NCBI GenBank assembly: GCA_014925825.1
Contig: JACGCK010000033.1
Span: 1 to 64,000 of the forward strand
Reading direction: 5' to 3'
Length of the DNA: 64,000 nucleotides
Origin: Pholiota molesta
Lineage: Eukaryota; Basidiomycota; Agaricomycetes; Agaricales; Strophariaceae
In this document: positions 49,518 through 61,334 of the stretch, in pieces
Layout of the letters: the number at the start of each line of letters is the position of its first letter
Position numbering within the stretch: the stretch's first letter is position 1
Program-made: the position numbers and the translations under genes
The notes under the pieces: generated by a model
Seen by the model: only the letters and a program-made list of their open reading frames with translations
What the model was told of the DNA's origin: nothing
Databases searched by the model: none

Positions 49518-51519
49518 ATGGTCTCCGCGAACCCCTTATTCCGTGGCACATGGACTGCTAAAAAGTTCCAAGCCACCGTTATCAACGACATCTGGCCTGA
49601 AGTCCTATTCTTTTCGCTGGTTGCCACCAGTGCGCTCATCTCATCTCTACTCTACTTGTTCCCCATCTGACGTAGTTTATTTCAGTGGTAACTCTAGTAT
49701 CCGAAATGACAGATCACAACTAGGCATTTCCAGTCAACTTTTGACCGTTCTCGGTACAGTGCTCGGTTTGGTCATATCATTCCGCACGTCTTCGGCTTAT
49801 GAAAGGTACGTGGTGTTCCTCAGTCTGGTTAGACGTAATCTTATTCTTCTTTAGGTATCAGGATGGAAGGAAAATGTGGACAAACATACTCACAGCTTCA
49901 CGGAATCTGGCACAGCAGGTAAAGCAGGATCTCTTCATGCTCCACCAAGTACTATATCTGAACGGGCGCTCAACTACAGATCTGGATTCATGTGTCTGTA
50001 GAGCGTAAGACCAATACCACGGCACTCCAGAATGTTATCGAGAAAAAGACCATGGTGAACCTCATCCTCGCATATGCAGTTGCTGTGAAGGTACGCATTT
50101 CTTCTAAAAACTAGAAAATTTACCTAACAAGCACTGGGAATAGCATTTCTTGCGCGACGAACCAGGTGTCTACTACGAGGATCTCTACCCCCTCATCTCG
50201 TTCCTTCCTCGATACGCAAACGGAATGACAGGAACCGAGGCTGAACTGCTTCCCCTCTGGCACGACGGAGACGAACCACACCGCCCAACAACCCAGCCTG
50301 CTACTGAGATGGAAAGGGAAAGCCAGTCCACCCGAAGCGTCACCGTTATCCGGAAAGAGAAGGATTTCGACCCCGAAAAGGCGTTGCCTAACGTCTTTAG
50401 CGAGCGTCCGCTGAAGCCTGCCCGCAACCCACCTACGGCTGGCCTTTTGGATTATATTCCCATGCTCAGGTTCTTCACGTGGATTGCCCGGGTTGTCACT
50501 CGTCAAGCTCACCCCAAAAGGCGCGGCAGCAAGAGACGTCATAACGAATATGTCGAGAGTCAAGTACCTCTGGAAATTATTCTTATCCTTTCCAAGTAAT
50601 AAACTTTCGTTGCAACTCTGTTTGTTCACTTTTCTAATGCTTTTGCCTTGCACAGCTACAGCAATTGTGCGTCTACCAACTCGAATAATCAATATGTGGC
50701 CTCCTACTGATCAATTTTTTTAGTTTGTATGCGCAATGGCCTCGTCCAACCCGCAATTGCCACTGGTATCACAGGGAATCTGACAACGCTCCAAGACTCT
50801 CTTTCCAACCTAGAGCGCATCTGTAACACTCCCTTGCCCTTCGCCTACCAGGCGCATCTTCGCATGTCTCTCTGGTAAACTTTTTCGCTGAATTTCCTAT
50901 TCGACATCGACGGCTAATAGACTCGAATTACTATCCAGGATTTATTTGTTCTTCCTGCCATTCCAGATTTACAGCACCTTCAAATGGATTACCATCCCTG
51001 GAACCGCTTTTTCGGCATTCCTCCTCCTTGGTTTCCTGGAAATTGGACAAGAGATGTATGTGTTCCAAATCTTTGTATTCAAGTTTCGATGCTTATTTGG
51101 AATATCGATAGCGAAAACCCTTTCAATTATGACCTGAACGATCTTGACCTCGATTACTTCTGCCTTGCCATCCAGCGCGAGCTGCACTTGATCACTGCTG
51201 TCAGTACCCTCGTCTTCCTCTTTTTGACACCACCTTACCCCCGAGTCTCTACAGCACACGATGCCCAACCCATCCGACTTTATCTTCAGTCCTCTGTAAG
51301 TCCCATCCCCCTTCCTCGCGTCACGTAGCATCGCTCATCACCGCAATCTCACATAGAAACCAACCTTTCGCGCCCTCCGATCGGCGCACGGCCGAGGAGC
51401 TCACCGCGAGCGCGAGCGAATACCACATGCCCGACTCCGACGTCGCGCCCGGCTTCGCGAGCCTGCGGCGGACCCTGGTCAAGGGCTGGAAGGACGTCGA
51501 TGTCCTCACGCGCAAATAG
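49518..51519 (+). CDS. bestrophin-like anion channel (UPF0187/RFP-TM)
   Basis: Membrane anion channel of the bestrophin family. It starts MVSANPLFRGTWTAKKFQAT (49518). After an intron it reads VTLVSEMTDHN, then GISSQLLTVLGTVLGLVISF, RTSSAYER and YQDGRKMWTNILTASRNLAQ. Next come WIHVSVERKTNTTALQNVIE, VNLILAYAVAVK and HFLRDEPGVYYEDLYPLISF. A polar loop with Arg/Glu clusters follows, then NGLVQPAIATGITGNLTTLQ, LPFAYQAHLRMSLW, FKWITIPGTAFSAFLLLGFL, GQEIENPFNYDLNDLDLDYF, and the end LVKGWKDVDVLTRK. The RTSSAYERYxDGR and ENPFxYDxNDLxLD motifs are diagnostic. One base is missing near 49719-49722 (AACTAGG), where HN should run into LGISSQ. At least seven short introns. Confidence 0.85.
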
Positions 51520-52317
51520 ATTTTGGGCGGTGGATGTACGGTTGTTCTTTTCTTTTTCTTTTGCTGTTGTGAAAAGTTGAAAAGTTGCGGTGTACCCTGG
51601 GTGTTGCCCTGGTGTTTCCGCAGCGTCGTGCTATGTCGTATATGCTATTGGGTTTAGGGTTTTAATTGGGTTCTAATTCTTTTTTCTTTCTTGCTGCTCC
51701 TTGACCTTTGAACTTTGAAGAGTCCTCAGGAAAGTGTAGCGCTGTTGTCTTTTGTTTGAGTTGGGCTGAGTCCACTGCATTTTCATAATACATTCACTTG
51801 CATTCTGTCATCATGATGTTCTCATCGCCTGGATAATCATTAAATGTTGCCTCGCATAAGCCGCAAGGTACAACATAAAGTGATTCCTTCAAATCTTCAC
51901 GTCAAGTGTATTTGTTCTAGTCCTTGTCTTCCAAATAATCATGACCGTACGATTCCGTCAACTCGTGCCACACCACGCCCTCGCGTTCGCGTCACTTGAC
52001 CACTGGCAGTGCCCCAGGGACAGGACACGTCGGAGGGGGTGGTATGCATGTTCATGTTCTCGCTTTGCATAGCCCCATTCCCATGAAGATTTCTCAGAAG
52101 GTGGAAATTGAGAACGACAGGCTTCGAAGTTTGGGGTGTGGACCCTTGCTCCGCCTTCGATTTGGAGTGTGAACACATTTTCTTTCCAACATGTTAAATA
52201 GATCAAAATAACGTACCACCGTTAAGACCCACAGACAGGCAGACAAACATCCGGTGGATGTCTTTGCATGCGAGGCTTTCGGAGGCCGGACTGAATTTCG
52301 CTGCCGTCATTGCCTAA
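51520..52317. other. intergenic, 3' end of bestrophin gene
   Basis: T-rich 3' region (about 51550-51700) consistent with a terminator, then unique sequence with no recognised gene. Confidence 0.35.
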
Positions 52318-52620
52318 GAGTGCGGGGTAGTCGAGACGTTACTTAACAAAGATGGGATCGAGTCCAGCTTGAGCTTCATTTGCGATTCAGATTCAGAACC
52401 ACGTTTGCGGAAGATATATGGATGTTATGGCTTTTGGGTAGTATGATATATTACTTATTTGCCTTGACGAAGAGTGCGGGGTCGAGGCGTGAACGAAGAT
52501 GGGATCTGCAACTTTATTTGCAGATGCTGGGGGTTAGATGGTATGATATAATTGTCTTGACGAAGAATGCGGGGTCGAGGCGTGAACACAAAGATGCGAT
52601 CTCGGACTTCTTCTGCGGCG
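52318..52620. repeat. imperfect tandem repeat, about 90-150 bp unit
   Basis: Three diverged units. The core GAGTGCGGGGTCGAGGCGTG begins at about 52318 (as GTGCGGGGTAGTCGAGACG), 52472 and 52564, each followed by an AAGATGGGATC-like segment. Units 1 and 2 are each followed by GGTATGATATA or GTATGATATATT and CTTGACGAA. Spacing is about 154 then 92 bp, so unit 1 carries an extra segment. No coding role seen. Confidence 0.7.
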
Positions 52621-53059
52621 TCACATACATATGCAGATCTGTGGACATGATACTTTATTCCGCCCCAGACAGCGGCGCAGGACTCGAAATAAGTAGGTCA
52701 TCTAGATTATAGATAGATAGATACATAGACCTCTGTATATTGTCAACATCACCTGAGCATCCTCCGAGTCATCCAGCGTACGTGCGTGCAGCGTCAGAAC
52801 CCCGTCGAGTCTGACATCGCTAAAGCCAGAAAGCTAACGTTAATAGTCAACACTGACATAACTTACATTCCTTGCTCTTCGATAATAAAAGCGTGGAGCA
52901 GGCGTGTCGAGAGTTCCTAGTAGGGTACGCCTTCCATGCGATTCATCCACGGCACTCGTCGTCTGGTGGACGCAGGCCGTGGTGAGGGGATGATGATGAT
53001 ATCGGCTGGATGTTGAAGATAAAAAGTACTGGAATAGGAAAATCACTGGTAGACAAGCC

Positions 53060-53779
53060 TTAGCGGCGCGGCCGAGGTGGAGGGGGAATGGGCTTTGTGT
53101 TTGGGCTTTGTGTTTGTTGCTTTCTGGGCGCAGTTAGTGTGGGTCCCACATAAGGATCGCCCGTGTGGTATGTGTGATTAATTCGCTTGTAGTTGCGACG
53201 AGGAAGGAAGGAAGGAAGGACGCGAAGCGAGCACAGGGGGTCTCGGTTCCCTGGACAAGAGAATGAATATGTCACTTCGAAGTAAAGATAAAGCGGGGTG
53301 CCACTGCCCTCGAATCCTATCCAGTCATGATCAGCACACCAACCTGAACTTGCACTTGAATGCATATCAACCAAACCTTCTCTGCAAGGGCCGTCCTCGG
53401 GTGTATTCCATCGTTTGATACATAGATCACCCAAGCTTGGGCAGGAAATGCACCCCCTCATGGCCATCGCGTGGCGCCGTCGAACGCGTAATAACCCATT
53501 GTCTCCGTACATCCATACTTGGGATCTCTGGCCATTGTTCGCGGATCGCTCAGGGCGGATGACATCAGCGCAAGCAATAGCCAGCGAAAGATGACAGGCC
53601 AGTGCGAGCGATCCCATGAACAGAAGCAACGCGCCGCGAAGCATGGGTTTCAAGTTCAAGGCATGATATCTAAGCGCAGGTACAGAGGTGTTAATTGGGT
53701 TTCGGCTCAGAGGATTTTTAAGTAGGAGGAGGACCAGGGCATCTCCGAACTCTTTTGTCGGCGCCGGAATGGAACGCAT
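53060..53779 (-). CDS. long unassigned reading frame, possibly spurious
   Basis: An uninterrupted 239-codon frame on the minus strand (MRSIPAPTKEFGDALVLLLL at the start, one hydrophobic stretch LLLFMGSLALACHLSLAIAC, Pro/Arg-rich end). No family recognised, no introns, and its 3' part is read from a GGAA microsatellite. It may be real but could be a chance frame. Confidence 0.2.
   Translation of the reverse strand: MRSIPAPTKEFGDALVLLLLKNPLSRNPINTSVPALRYHALNLKPMLRGALLLFMGSLALACHLSLAIACADVIRPERSANNGQRSQVWMYGDNGLLRVRRRHAMAMRGCISCPSLGDLCIKRWNTPEDGPCREGLVDMHSSASSGWCADHDWIGFEGSGTPLYLYFEVTYSFSCPGNRDPLCSLRVLPSFLPRRNYKRINHTYHTGDPYVGPTLTAPRKQQTQSPNTKPIPPPPRPRR
53201..53220. repeat. GGAA microsatellite
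   Basis: About five GGAA/GAAG units in a row (aggaaggaaggaaggaagga). Confidence 0.85.
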
Positions 53780-55256
53780 ACCATTGAAAAGAAGTCTCCA
53801 CCATGGCCAGTGCGATCGAGGTATAAAGGAATAGAAACCGAATGAATTAAATGGTGTTTAAGCTATTTGCATTCCCATAGCGCCCCCCGATCCCATTGTT
53901 CGTCCAGCCGGCTTTGCGAGGCCTCGAGGATGTGATACATGAAACGAAAACAAAAACGGAAAAGGAAAGACAAAGAGAAGATGGGTTGCAGGCATCGAAA
54001 GAAACCAGATTGCGAACGGGAAATGGAATAGCATCAGTGCATCCCGGTGCTCGCACATCAGAGCTTAGATCGCAAGCACGCGCCCGACCATGCGCCCAAA
54101 TGTAAGGACGCGTGCCCGGAGGTATCATGCGCGTGCGCAAGTCGGTATACGCAGTGTTGTGTGCGTTGCGGTGGGCGAGGCTGATCCCCAAACAATTTCT
54201 TGTTTCGATGTTTCGGGATGAGTAAAGAGGATGAGGTGTGGAATCGTAAAATAATCCCCCCAATATTGGGAATAGTGCCCCCGGTTTGCGCGTGGTCCCC
54301 ACGCACCACCACCAGACGCGGAAGCGACGCGAAGAGAGGAGATAGGACATACCTTGGCTTTTCGGCGTTCGCAGACTTCCCACCTAGCCTGCCTTCGTCC
54401 GATGCTTAGGTGGGCCTGCGTTCAGTGCAGTGTCCATGTTCAGAGGTAGGGCTCGCTACGCGTTATCTAGGGATGTGAGGGTGTTGGATTCTTGCCTATT
54501 GGAGGTGGGTTGGCTGCGCGGCTTGTAGCTAGGGAGAGCATGAGCGTGAGCGTGCGAGAGCAGGCAGGAAGCTGAAGGAGAGTGGCTCACTGGTTGATGT
54601 CAATGTGCGCAGCGATGTGAGATGAAGCGATTGGGCTTACAGTGCAGCGGGCAAGGAGATTCGATGTAGATTTGATGGTGCAGTCTGGCGATGACGAGGT
54701 GTGGCATATGAAAGGGAACAATGGACATATGAAAGGGAGCTTATTGTACGCCCGAAAGCCCGATATGAAAGATGTTAGCGAATCCGCCGCAGAATCGAGT
54801 GAGATGCGTGCAGTCGGTTGAAGAGTCGAGAGGGATTGCCCATGTTGGTACGCGAGCGATATGGACGACGCGAGCTTCCTGAGCGGCCGCGTTGCAGGTA
54901 AGACGCGTATCGCGCCATATCGCGAAGGCGAGGACGTGCCAGCGAAGGGGCGAAGTGCTGCGAGTGGATGCGGGTGTGTAAGAGAAGAGTGCGGGCGGGA
55001 AGCGGTATGATCAGATGCCTGTGAATGGGTGGCCGGTGCTCCGTGCGCAGAGCGGCGGTAGAGATTAGGTGGAGGGATGGGCCACGTCACTGGATCGAGT
55101 GAGATCGGGAGAATCGATGGGGAGGGAATGTCCGGAAAGGGTAATAAGGGCAGAGGGGTTCTTCGCCTCGTGCCGGTTCTCCTTTGCCCTCCAGCCACTG
55201 GACGCAGGATAAGAAAGGAAAGGGCAGCCTCGAGGCCGCTGCTGACTCCACCCCCC
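53780..55256. other. upstream region of the GC-rich gene
   Basis: No recognised gene. Base composition rises in GC from about 54.8 kb onward towards the GC-rich gene. A short direct repeat of CATATGAAAGGGA occurs near 54706-54738. The promoter of the large gene must lie in the last part. Confidence 0.35.
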
Positions 55257-58200
55257 ATGGCCATGGCGTCCCACCACCGTCCCCCAGCGCGTCTCGCAGC
55301 AGCGCCCTCCGCATCCTCCTCCTTCGCATCCACCGCCTCCACCACGCCCTCGCCCTCCGCCCGCATCCGCGCCCTCTGGGCCGCCTTCGAGCGCGCCCTC
55401 CTCCCCGCCCACAGCACCATGGAGCACAAAACCCACGCCGCCCACGCCGCCGCCGACCTCGCCTACTCCCGCCTCCCCCCAGCCGCCCGCCCCTCCCCCG
55501 CCGCCCACGCCGCCGACAAGGCCGCCGCCGCCCGCGCCCTCCGCACCGCCTACTACGAGAAGGCCGTCGACGCCTGGCACCGCCGTCTCGCCGACGCCGG
55601 GCTCGCCGCCGAGATGTGGACCGACATCACCGCCGACGAGATGGAGCGCATCGCCATGACCCTCGGCGGCGGGCCCGCGAGCGACGACGACAGCGATGAT
55701 GATGATGATATCGTCGTCGTCCCGCCCCCGGTGGCGCACGGGGCGCACGGCGTGTATAAGGCGCCGACCGCGAGTTCGAGCGCCGCGTCCTTCAGCCTCC
55801 TCGCGCCGTCCCTCTCCACGTCGACCCGCGCGACGAACGTCTCCGCGGCCTCCAGCGCGAGCTACGTGTCCGCCGCGTCGGGCGGCACCGGCGCCAGCTA
55901 CGAGCTCGTCAAGCCGAGCGAGTTCTACTCGGAGGAGGAGGACGAGGCGTTCTACCCGGCTGGGTTTGGGGTGCGTCCTGTCTCTGTCTCCTTCCGTGCC
56001 GGCCTCTGCGGTGTCTGATACCATGCTAACTTCATTGACCCTCTCCAGACCCCCGCCCCGGACCCCTCCGACTTCCTCACATCCACCTCGGCCTCCGCGT
56101 CCGCGTCCGCGTCCGAAGCCTCGGACAACGACGACGACCCACCGCGCCGCCCGCACCCCTTCCGCGCCTGGAGCAGCGGCGGCTCCAACGCCTCCCCGCA
56201 GAACTCCGTCGCCTCTCTGCAAAGCACCAACCCCAACCCCAGCGCACCGCAGCGACACCACAGGCAGGGCTCCACGTCCGCGTCCGCGGGCGGCTGGGGC
56301 GCGCCGGCACCGGCGGGGAAGAGCCCGTGGGAGGCGTGGGGCGTGGGGAAGAGCACGTCGAGTGCCAGTGCCAGTGCCAGTGCGAGTGCGTCGGCGTCGG
56401 CGGCCGCGAGGAACGGGAAGGCGGGCACGCCCCCCACCAGCACCACCAAGCCGCCGCCCGTCAGCCAGCCGTACATCGGGCCCCAGCTGCTGACGCGCGA
56501 CGACCCCCCGCATCCACACGCACTCGACGACTCCAGTCCGCACGACGCCGCAGACGGCGATAACGAGGAAGAGGAAGGAGAGGAAGAGGACAAGACGGCG
56601 GCGGCGCACGCGTTCGAGCGCTTCAAGCTGCGCACGCGGATGCAGAAGATCGTCGAGTTCCACGCGGCGGCGGCCGCCGCGGAGATCCGGCTGGCGGCGG
56701 AGATCTGGCGTGTGCGGAAGGGCATCTGCGCCAAGCCCGCCGGCACTAGCACCTCTTCCACCACCTCTTCCACGAACACTAGCGCCGCCAACGGTAGTAC
56801 AAGTACAAGTGCGAGTAGTGCGAGTGCGGCACAGGCGAAGACGGCCAGCGCGCGGCCGGGCGGGAAGACGAAGACCGCAGCAGGGAAGGGCAAGGCAAGA
56901 GCCAAACCAAAGCGCGGCCTGTTCGGCGACGACGACGACGACGACGCCACATCCGCGTCCGACCCCGAGCCCGACGACGCCCCCTCCCAGCCAGCGTCCC
57001 CCGCGCCCCCGACGCCGTCCGCGCTGGTGCTCGCGCACCAGCGCGCGATGGCCGCGCTGCAGGCGGCGAAGGAGGAGGAGCGCAAGGGGCTCGTGCGCGC
57101 GGAGAGGGAGCGGAGGCGGGCGAGGATGGGGATGGGGTTGAGGTCGGAGGGGCGGGAGGCGAGGGAGGCGGAGAAAGAAAATATAGAGGCGACTGTGAAT
57201 AGCGCGAAGGCAGCCGCGAACGCTAAGGAGCGGCGGAAGGGGCGCTCGGGGACGATCGTCTCCGGCCAGCCCACAGGTTCGCGGGCCGCCACCAACGCCA
57301 CCAACCACACCACCAACCACGCCAACGGCGCGGCGCAGCACCAACACCAACCACACCCGGACCACCCCCAGCCCACGGACGCGCCCGCGCCCGCGCAGCA
57401 AGGCGACAACGCGCGGTGGCTGGACGCGATGTACCACTACGCGTACGCGGACGGCGCGGGCCCGGGCGGCGCGGGGGACGACGACGCGGCGCTGGCGGCG
57501 GCGCTCGGCGGGCGGTTTGAGCTTGGGGTGATCCTGGGCGGCGGCAAGGAGGGGGAAGGGGTGGAGGCGTTTTTGGACGGGGTGGTGCCGGCGCCGGCTG
57601 GGCGGGCGGGTGCGGTGGGTGGGGCGGGTGCGAATGGGACGGGTGCGAATGGGTGGGGCCAGCAGCAGCAGCAGCAGCAAGGCGGGTGGGGTCAACAACA
57701 ACAGCAACAACAGCAGCAGCAGCAGCCACAGCAGCAGAAAGGCCCTGTAGCCGCGGCGGGATGGGGCGCACCGCACCAGCGCACGCAGCAGAGTGACGCG
57801 CAGAACCAGAACACACCGACGGCCACTTCCTTCGCCTCCGCGCCCTCCTCCTCTTCCGCGTCCTCCGCGTCCTCGGCGTCGTCCGCTGCGCGCCGCCGAC
57901 GACCTTCCAATTCTGCTTCTGCTTCCGCCTCTGCGTCTGCATCTGCTTCGGCGTCTGCGGCTGCGGCTGCGGCTGCATCCGCTGCGACCCCCGACCCCTT
58001 CGGGCGCCCGCGCGCGATGTCGCGCGCCGCGGGCGTCGCGGGCGGGCACTCGAGCATCTTCGCGCCGATCCCCGTGCGCGCGTCGCCCTTCGGCGAGTCG
58101 TCGAGCGACGACGAGGACGCGGGGCCGTACGCGCGGCAGTGGGGCGCCGCCGGTGCCCAGGGCGGGTGGGGTGCCGCCAGCAACGGTTCGGGTGCGAACG

Positions 58201-60845
58201 GGCACGGCCAGGCGCAGAACGGGTGGGGCATGCACCACGCCCCGCCGCCCGTCGCGCCGCCACCACTGCATGCGCTAGAGCGCGAGCTCGAGCCGGACCT
58301 GATGGCCGCGTTCGTCGAGTACAGCGGCGTCGGCGCGGGACGCGCGTCGCGCGCGTCGAACCCGAACCACTCCCCGCCCGGCGGGCAGGCGCCGCCCGTG
58401 TTTGCGGACGCGTTTGGGGGCGCGCGCGGGAGGACGCGGACGATGGAGCCGGTGGGGCTCGGGTCTGCGGGGCACGGCAACGGCCATGGGCACGACACCG
58501 CTGCGGGCAGAGGTGGTGCGCGCGACGCCAGCGCCAGCGCCGCGACCTCGGCGTCTGCAGCGCGTTCGCGCTCGCGCTCGCCGACGATGACGCGTGCGTT
58601 CCCGTCGTGGGCGGCGCGCATGACCGGCGGCGGCGGCGCGTCGTCGTCTTCGTCCGCGGTGCACGGGCAGCCCCAAGCAGAGGCGGCCCCTGCTGCTGCT
58701 GCACATGCGCATGCGGTGCCCGCGCGCGGGGCGACGGCGACGCCCATCTCCAGTGGCTGGACGCGCAAGTTCCAGAAGCCCGCGGTCGCTGGCAGCGCGA
58801 CGCCGCACCCGCAGCCCGCAGCGGCGCTGCCGCACGCCCACACGCCCGCCGTGTCCTCGTCGTCGGCCGCGGCGTCGATGTTCTCCTTGAAGAACCCGTT
58901 CGGGTTCGCGGACGACGCGGAGCCCGCGACGCCGCTGGCCTCGTCGTGGCTCGGCAAAGGGAAGAAAGCGGCGGCGTCGTTCGTCGCGGCCTCGGTCGGT
59001 GGTATGCAGCACGCGCATGCGCAGGAGGACGAGCAGCCGGAGCCGGAGGTGTCGCTGTGGGAGCAGGTGGCGCAACAGAAGGGCAGCGGCGCGGCGGCAG
59101 GCGCAGGGAAGAAGGCGCTGCCTGCTGAGCCGGCGCCGACGATGCCTGCGGCGAAGGCCGACAAGGAGAAAGTGGCAGAAAAGCCAGCGCCGGCACCAGC
59201 GCCGCCCGCGTCGAAGAAGCAGAGCAAGAAGCAGCGCCAGGCGATGATGAAGAAGGGCGGCAAGACCGCAGCGGAGGAGGCGCCCGAGCCTGAACCTGAA
59301 CAGGAGCCCGAGCCCGAGCCAGCGCCGCCAGTCACACCGGCCAAGAGCAAGCTCGCATCCTCCCTGGCGGCAGCGAAATTCGCCAACGACGATGCCGACG
59401 AGGACGCGTATGGCGACGCTAACGCCAACGAAGACGATACGGAGATGTTCTCCAGCGCCCATGCCTCGATGTCGTTCTCCAAATCGCGCGCGCTGCCGTC
59501 GGTTGGTGGGCGCCGCCGCCTCGACTCGCTCTCGCAATCCACTGCATCAGGTGGCTGGGACTCGGAGTCCGCGTCCGCGTCCACCCCGCGCCCGCCGCCC
59601 AAGGTGCCCGCGCATCTGCAGGAGGTGGCGGCGGCGATGTCCGCCCCGCCGCCGTTCGGCCTGAAGCCGCTCATGCAGGCGCAGGCAGAGAACCGTCCCG
59701 GAACGGGCATGGGCACGATCAGGCCTCGTGCTGGGTCGTCTGCAACGGGGTGGGGCGCTGCGACGAATGCAAATGCAAACGGGACCGCGACGGGACAGAA
59801 TGGGGGTGGTCGCTCGCTGTGGGGTCTCTTTGGCGGTGGCGGATCGGCGGGAGGTGATGCTGCCCCTGCAGCCGCGCCGAAGGCGCAAGCAGATATGTGG
59901 GTGCCAGGTGGATTCGAGAGAGCGGAGGATGAGAATGGGGCAGGCGCGGAGGGCGTGGATGATGGTGGTGGCGGTGGCGGTGATGGCGGGGGTGGTGAGA
60001 GCGGTGGATGGATGGCGATGAGCAATAATGGACGTTCCCAAGCGGATAAAATGCAATCTCAACAACCCGTGTCTCTGGCGCAGCGTCTGCGCCGCGGTTC
60101 AGAAGCTACAGCTCCTTCTCCGGCGCCTCGTGCAGGGGGCAAGGGTGCAGCTGTTGCTGCTGCTGCGCCTGCTGCACCCACCCCGGCGGCGTCTGCGGCT
60201 GCATCGAAGAAAGGCCGCGCCAAGAAGGGTGCCAAAGGCAAGAAGGTCACTATTGAGGACGTGCCAGACGAAGAGGTAGACAACCGTGGCGAGGTCCTCC
60301 CAGTCGATTCGCGGCTCATCTTCGACGACGCCCAAGTCATCCTGGAGCCCAAGCCGAGCGTACCGCCGGCTCTCTTCGACTCCATCATCAGCTACACCGA
60401 TGAGGAGGACAACAAGCCCGCGCAAGCACGCGCCCCGTCCAATTCGCCCCCAGCGGATGCATGGGGCAACGATAGGTGGATGTCCGCAGCGGCCAAGGAT
60501 ATCCAGGAAGGCACGTCGAAGATGGAGAAAGCGTCTGTTGGTGGTGGGGTGTGGGGTGCGGGCTCTAATAACGCAGCCAAGCGTACATGGGGCCCGACGG
60601 CTGCCGGCGCCTCTGAAGATGTCGAGGACCAGGGCCCGCCCTTCTTCTCGTCGCTCAGCGGGGGCGGCGGGCGTGCAGGGAAAACGACTCAGCAGACGGC
60701 TGGCGGGGGCGGCGTCTGGGGCCAGAAGGGCAAGGGCAAGCTGACGGCAGATTCTGCTGGAGGCGACGAGGCGGGGAATGGGGCGGCTAAGCCTACGATA
60801 CAAAATTTGAAGCGAAACAAGGCCGCTGGCGGTAAATTATTTTGA
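55257..60845 (+). CDS. large low-complexity protein with GW/WG repeats, GC-rich gene
   Basis: Two exons (55257-55970 and 56049-60845, 78 bp GT-AG intron in phase) encode 1,836 residues with no frame break. The start MAMASHHRPPARLAAAPSAS at 55257 is favoured (in-frame ATGs also at 55263 and, upstream, 55077). The N-terminal 200 residues contain a helical segment (AYYEKAVDAWHRRLADAGLA, TDITADEMERIAMTL). The rest is mostly disordered: SASASASAS, poly-Gln, Ala runs, acidic (NEEEEGEEEDK) and basic (KKQSKKQRQAMMKKGGK) patches, and EPEPEQEPEPEPEP. At least 12 Gly-Trp or Trp-Gly dipeptides are scattered along it, and the C-terminus holds a more ordered stretch (KKVTIEDVPDEEVDNRGEVL; VDSRLIFDDAQVILEPKPS). 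GW/WG repeats are the hallmark of Argonaute-hook proteins, so a role as a silencing scaffold is possible but unproven. Third codon positions are very GC-rich, unlike neighbouring genes. Confidence 0.75.
56359..56402. repeat. Ser-Ala coding minisatellite
   Basis: AGTGCC/AGTGCG and TCGGCG hexamer-like units encode SASASASASASASA in the GC-rich gene. A second such tract is at about 57910-57960 (TCTGCTTCTGCTTC...). Confidence 0.8.
57661..57735. repeat. CAG/CAA poly-glutamine tract
   Basis: Mixed CAG and CAA codons encode seven glutamines, GGWG, then a run of eleven glutamines and a Pro-interrupted extension. Codon mixing suggests selection on the peptide rather than pure repeat slippage. Confidence 0.85.
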
Positions 60846-61334
60846 ACGTTGCATGATTTTTTTTTGATCTCTTTCTGTGCTTGTTTTCTGTTTAATTTCT
60901 TTGTGAAGGTGTTATCTGTTGTACAACTTGTATGTATCTCACATTGTTATATGTTCTCCTTTTTTCGACACATAGACGCTATCGCATGCAGCCTGTAGTT
61001 TTACTATATAGTCAATGGAACTTTTTCTTGTTACTATCAATGAGAGAAAACTTGTGATGGACTCGCCTATGTCTGCAGCGAACGCTGGGATCAGAGAGTA
61101 CTTACACTGCAAATGCGATGCGGGGGGAAAGGAGAGAAGGAGAATCCGTCTGGGCTATCGTTAGTGTATGAGTCCTCTTTAGCTCCCTTCCAGTTCTATC
61201 TATTCAACGCACAACGTGTAGACGGCACCGCACCGTGTAGCAAAATGTGCATGCCACCCGGGCTAGCAGAAAGAAGCTTACTCCAGAAAGAGGGAAATCA
61301 TCATGCATTCAATTCACACCGAGCTTAAAATTAA
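60846..61334. other. 3' region of the GC-rich gene
   Basis: A T8-9 run right after the stop (60858-60866) and T-rich text to about 61030 fit a fungal 3' end. Nothing else recognised. Confidence 0.4.

Noticed and set aside
57661..57735. The CAG/CAA repeat as a CRISPR-like array
   Set aside because: It is a simple in-frame glutamine tract without spacers, inside a eukaryotic gene.
55065..58271. Very long minus-strand reading frame (over 1,000 codons) opposite the GC-rich gene, plus others at 57223-59196, 57692-60025 and 58275-59537
   Set aside because: Shadows of a GC-rich sequence that lacks stop codons. Arg/Pro/Ala-biased with no domain, while the plus-strand frame has a good intron and sensible start.
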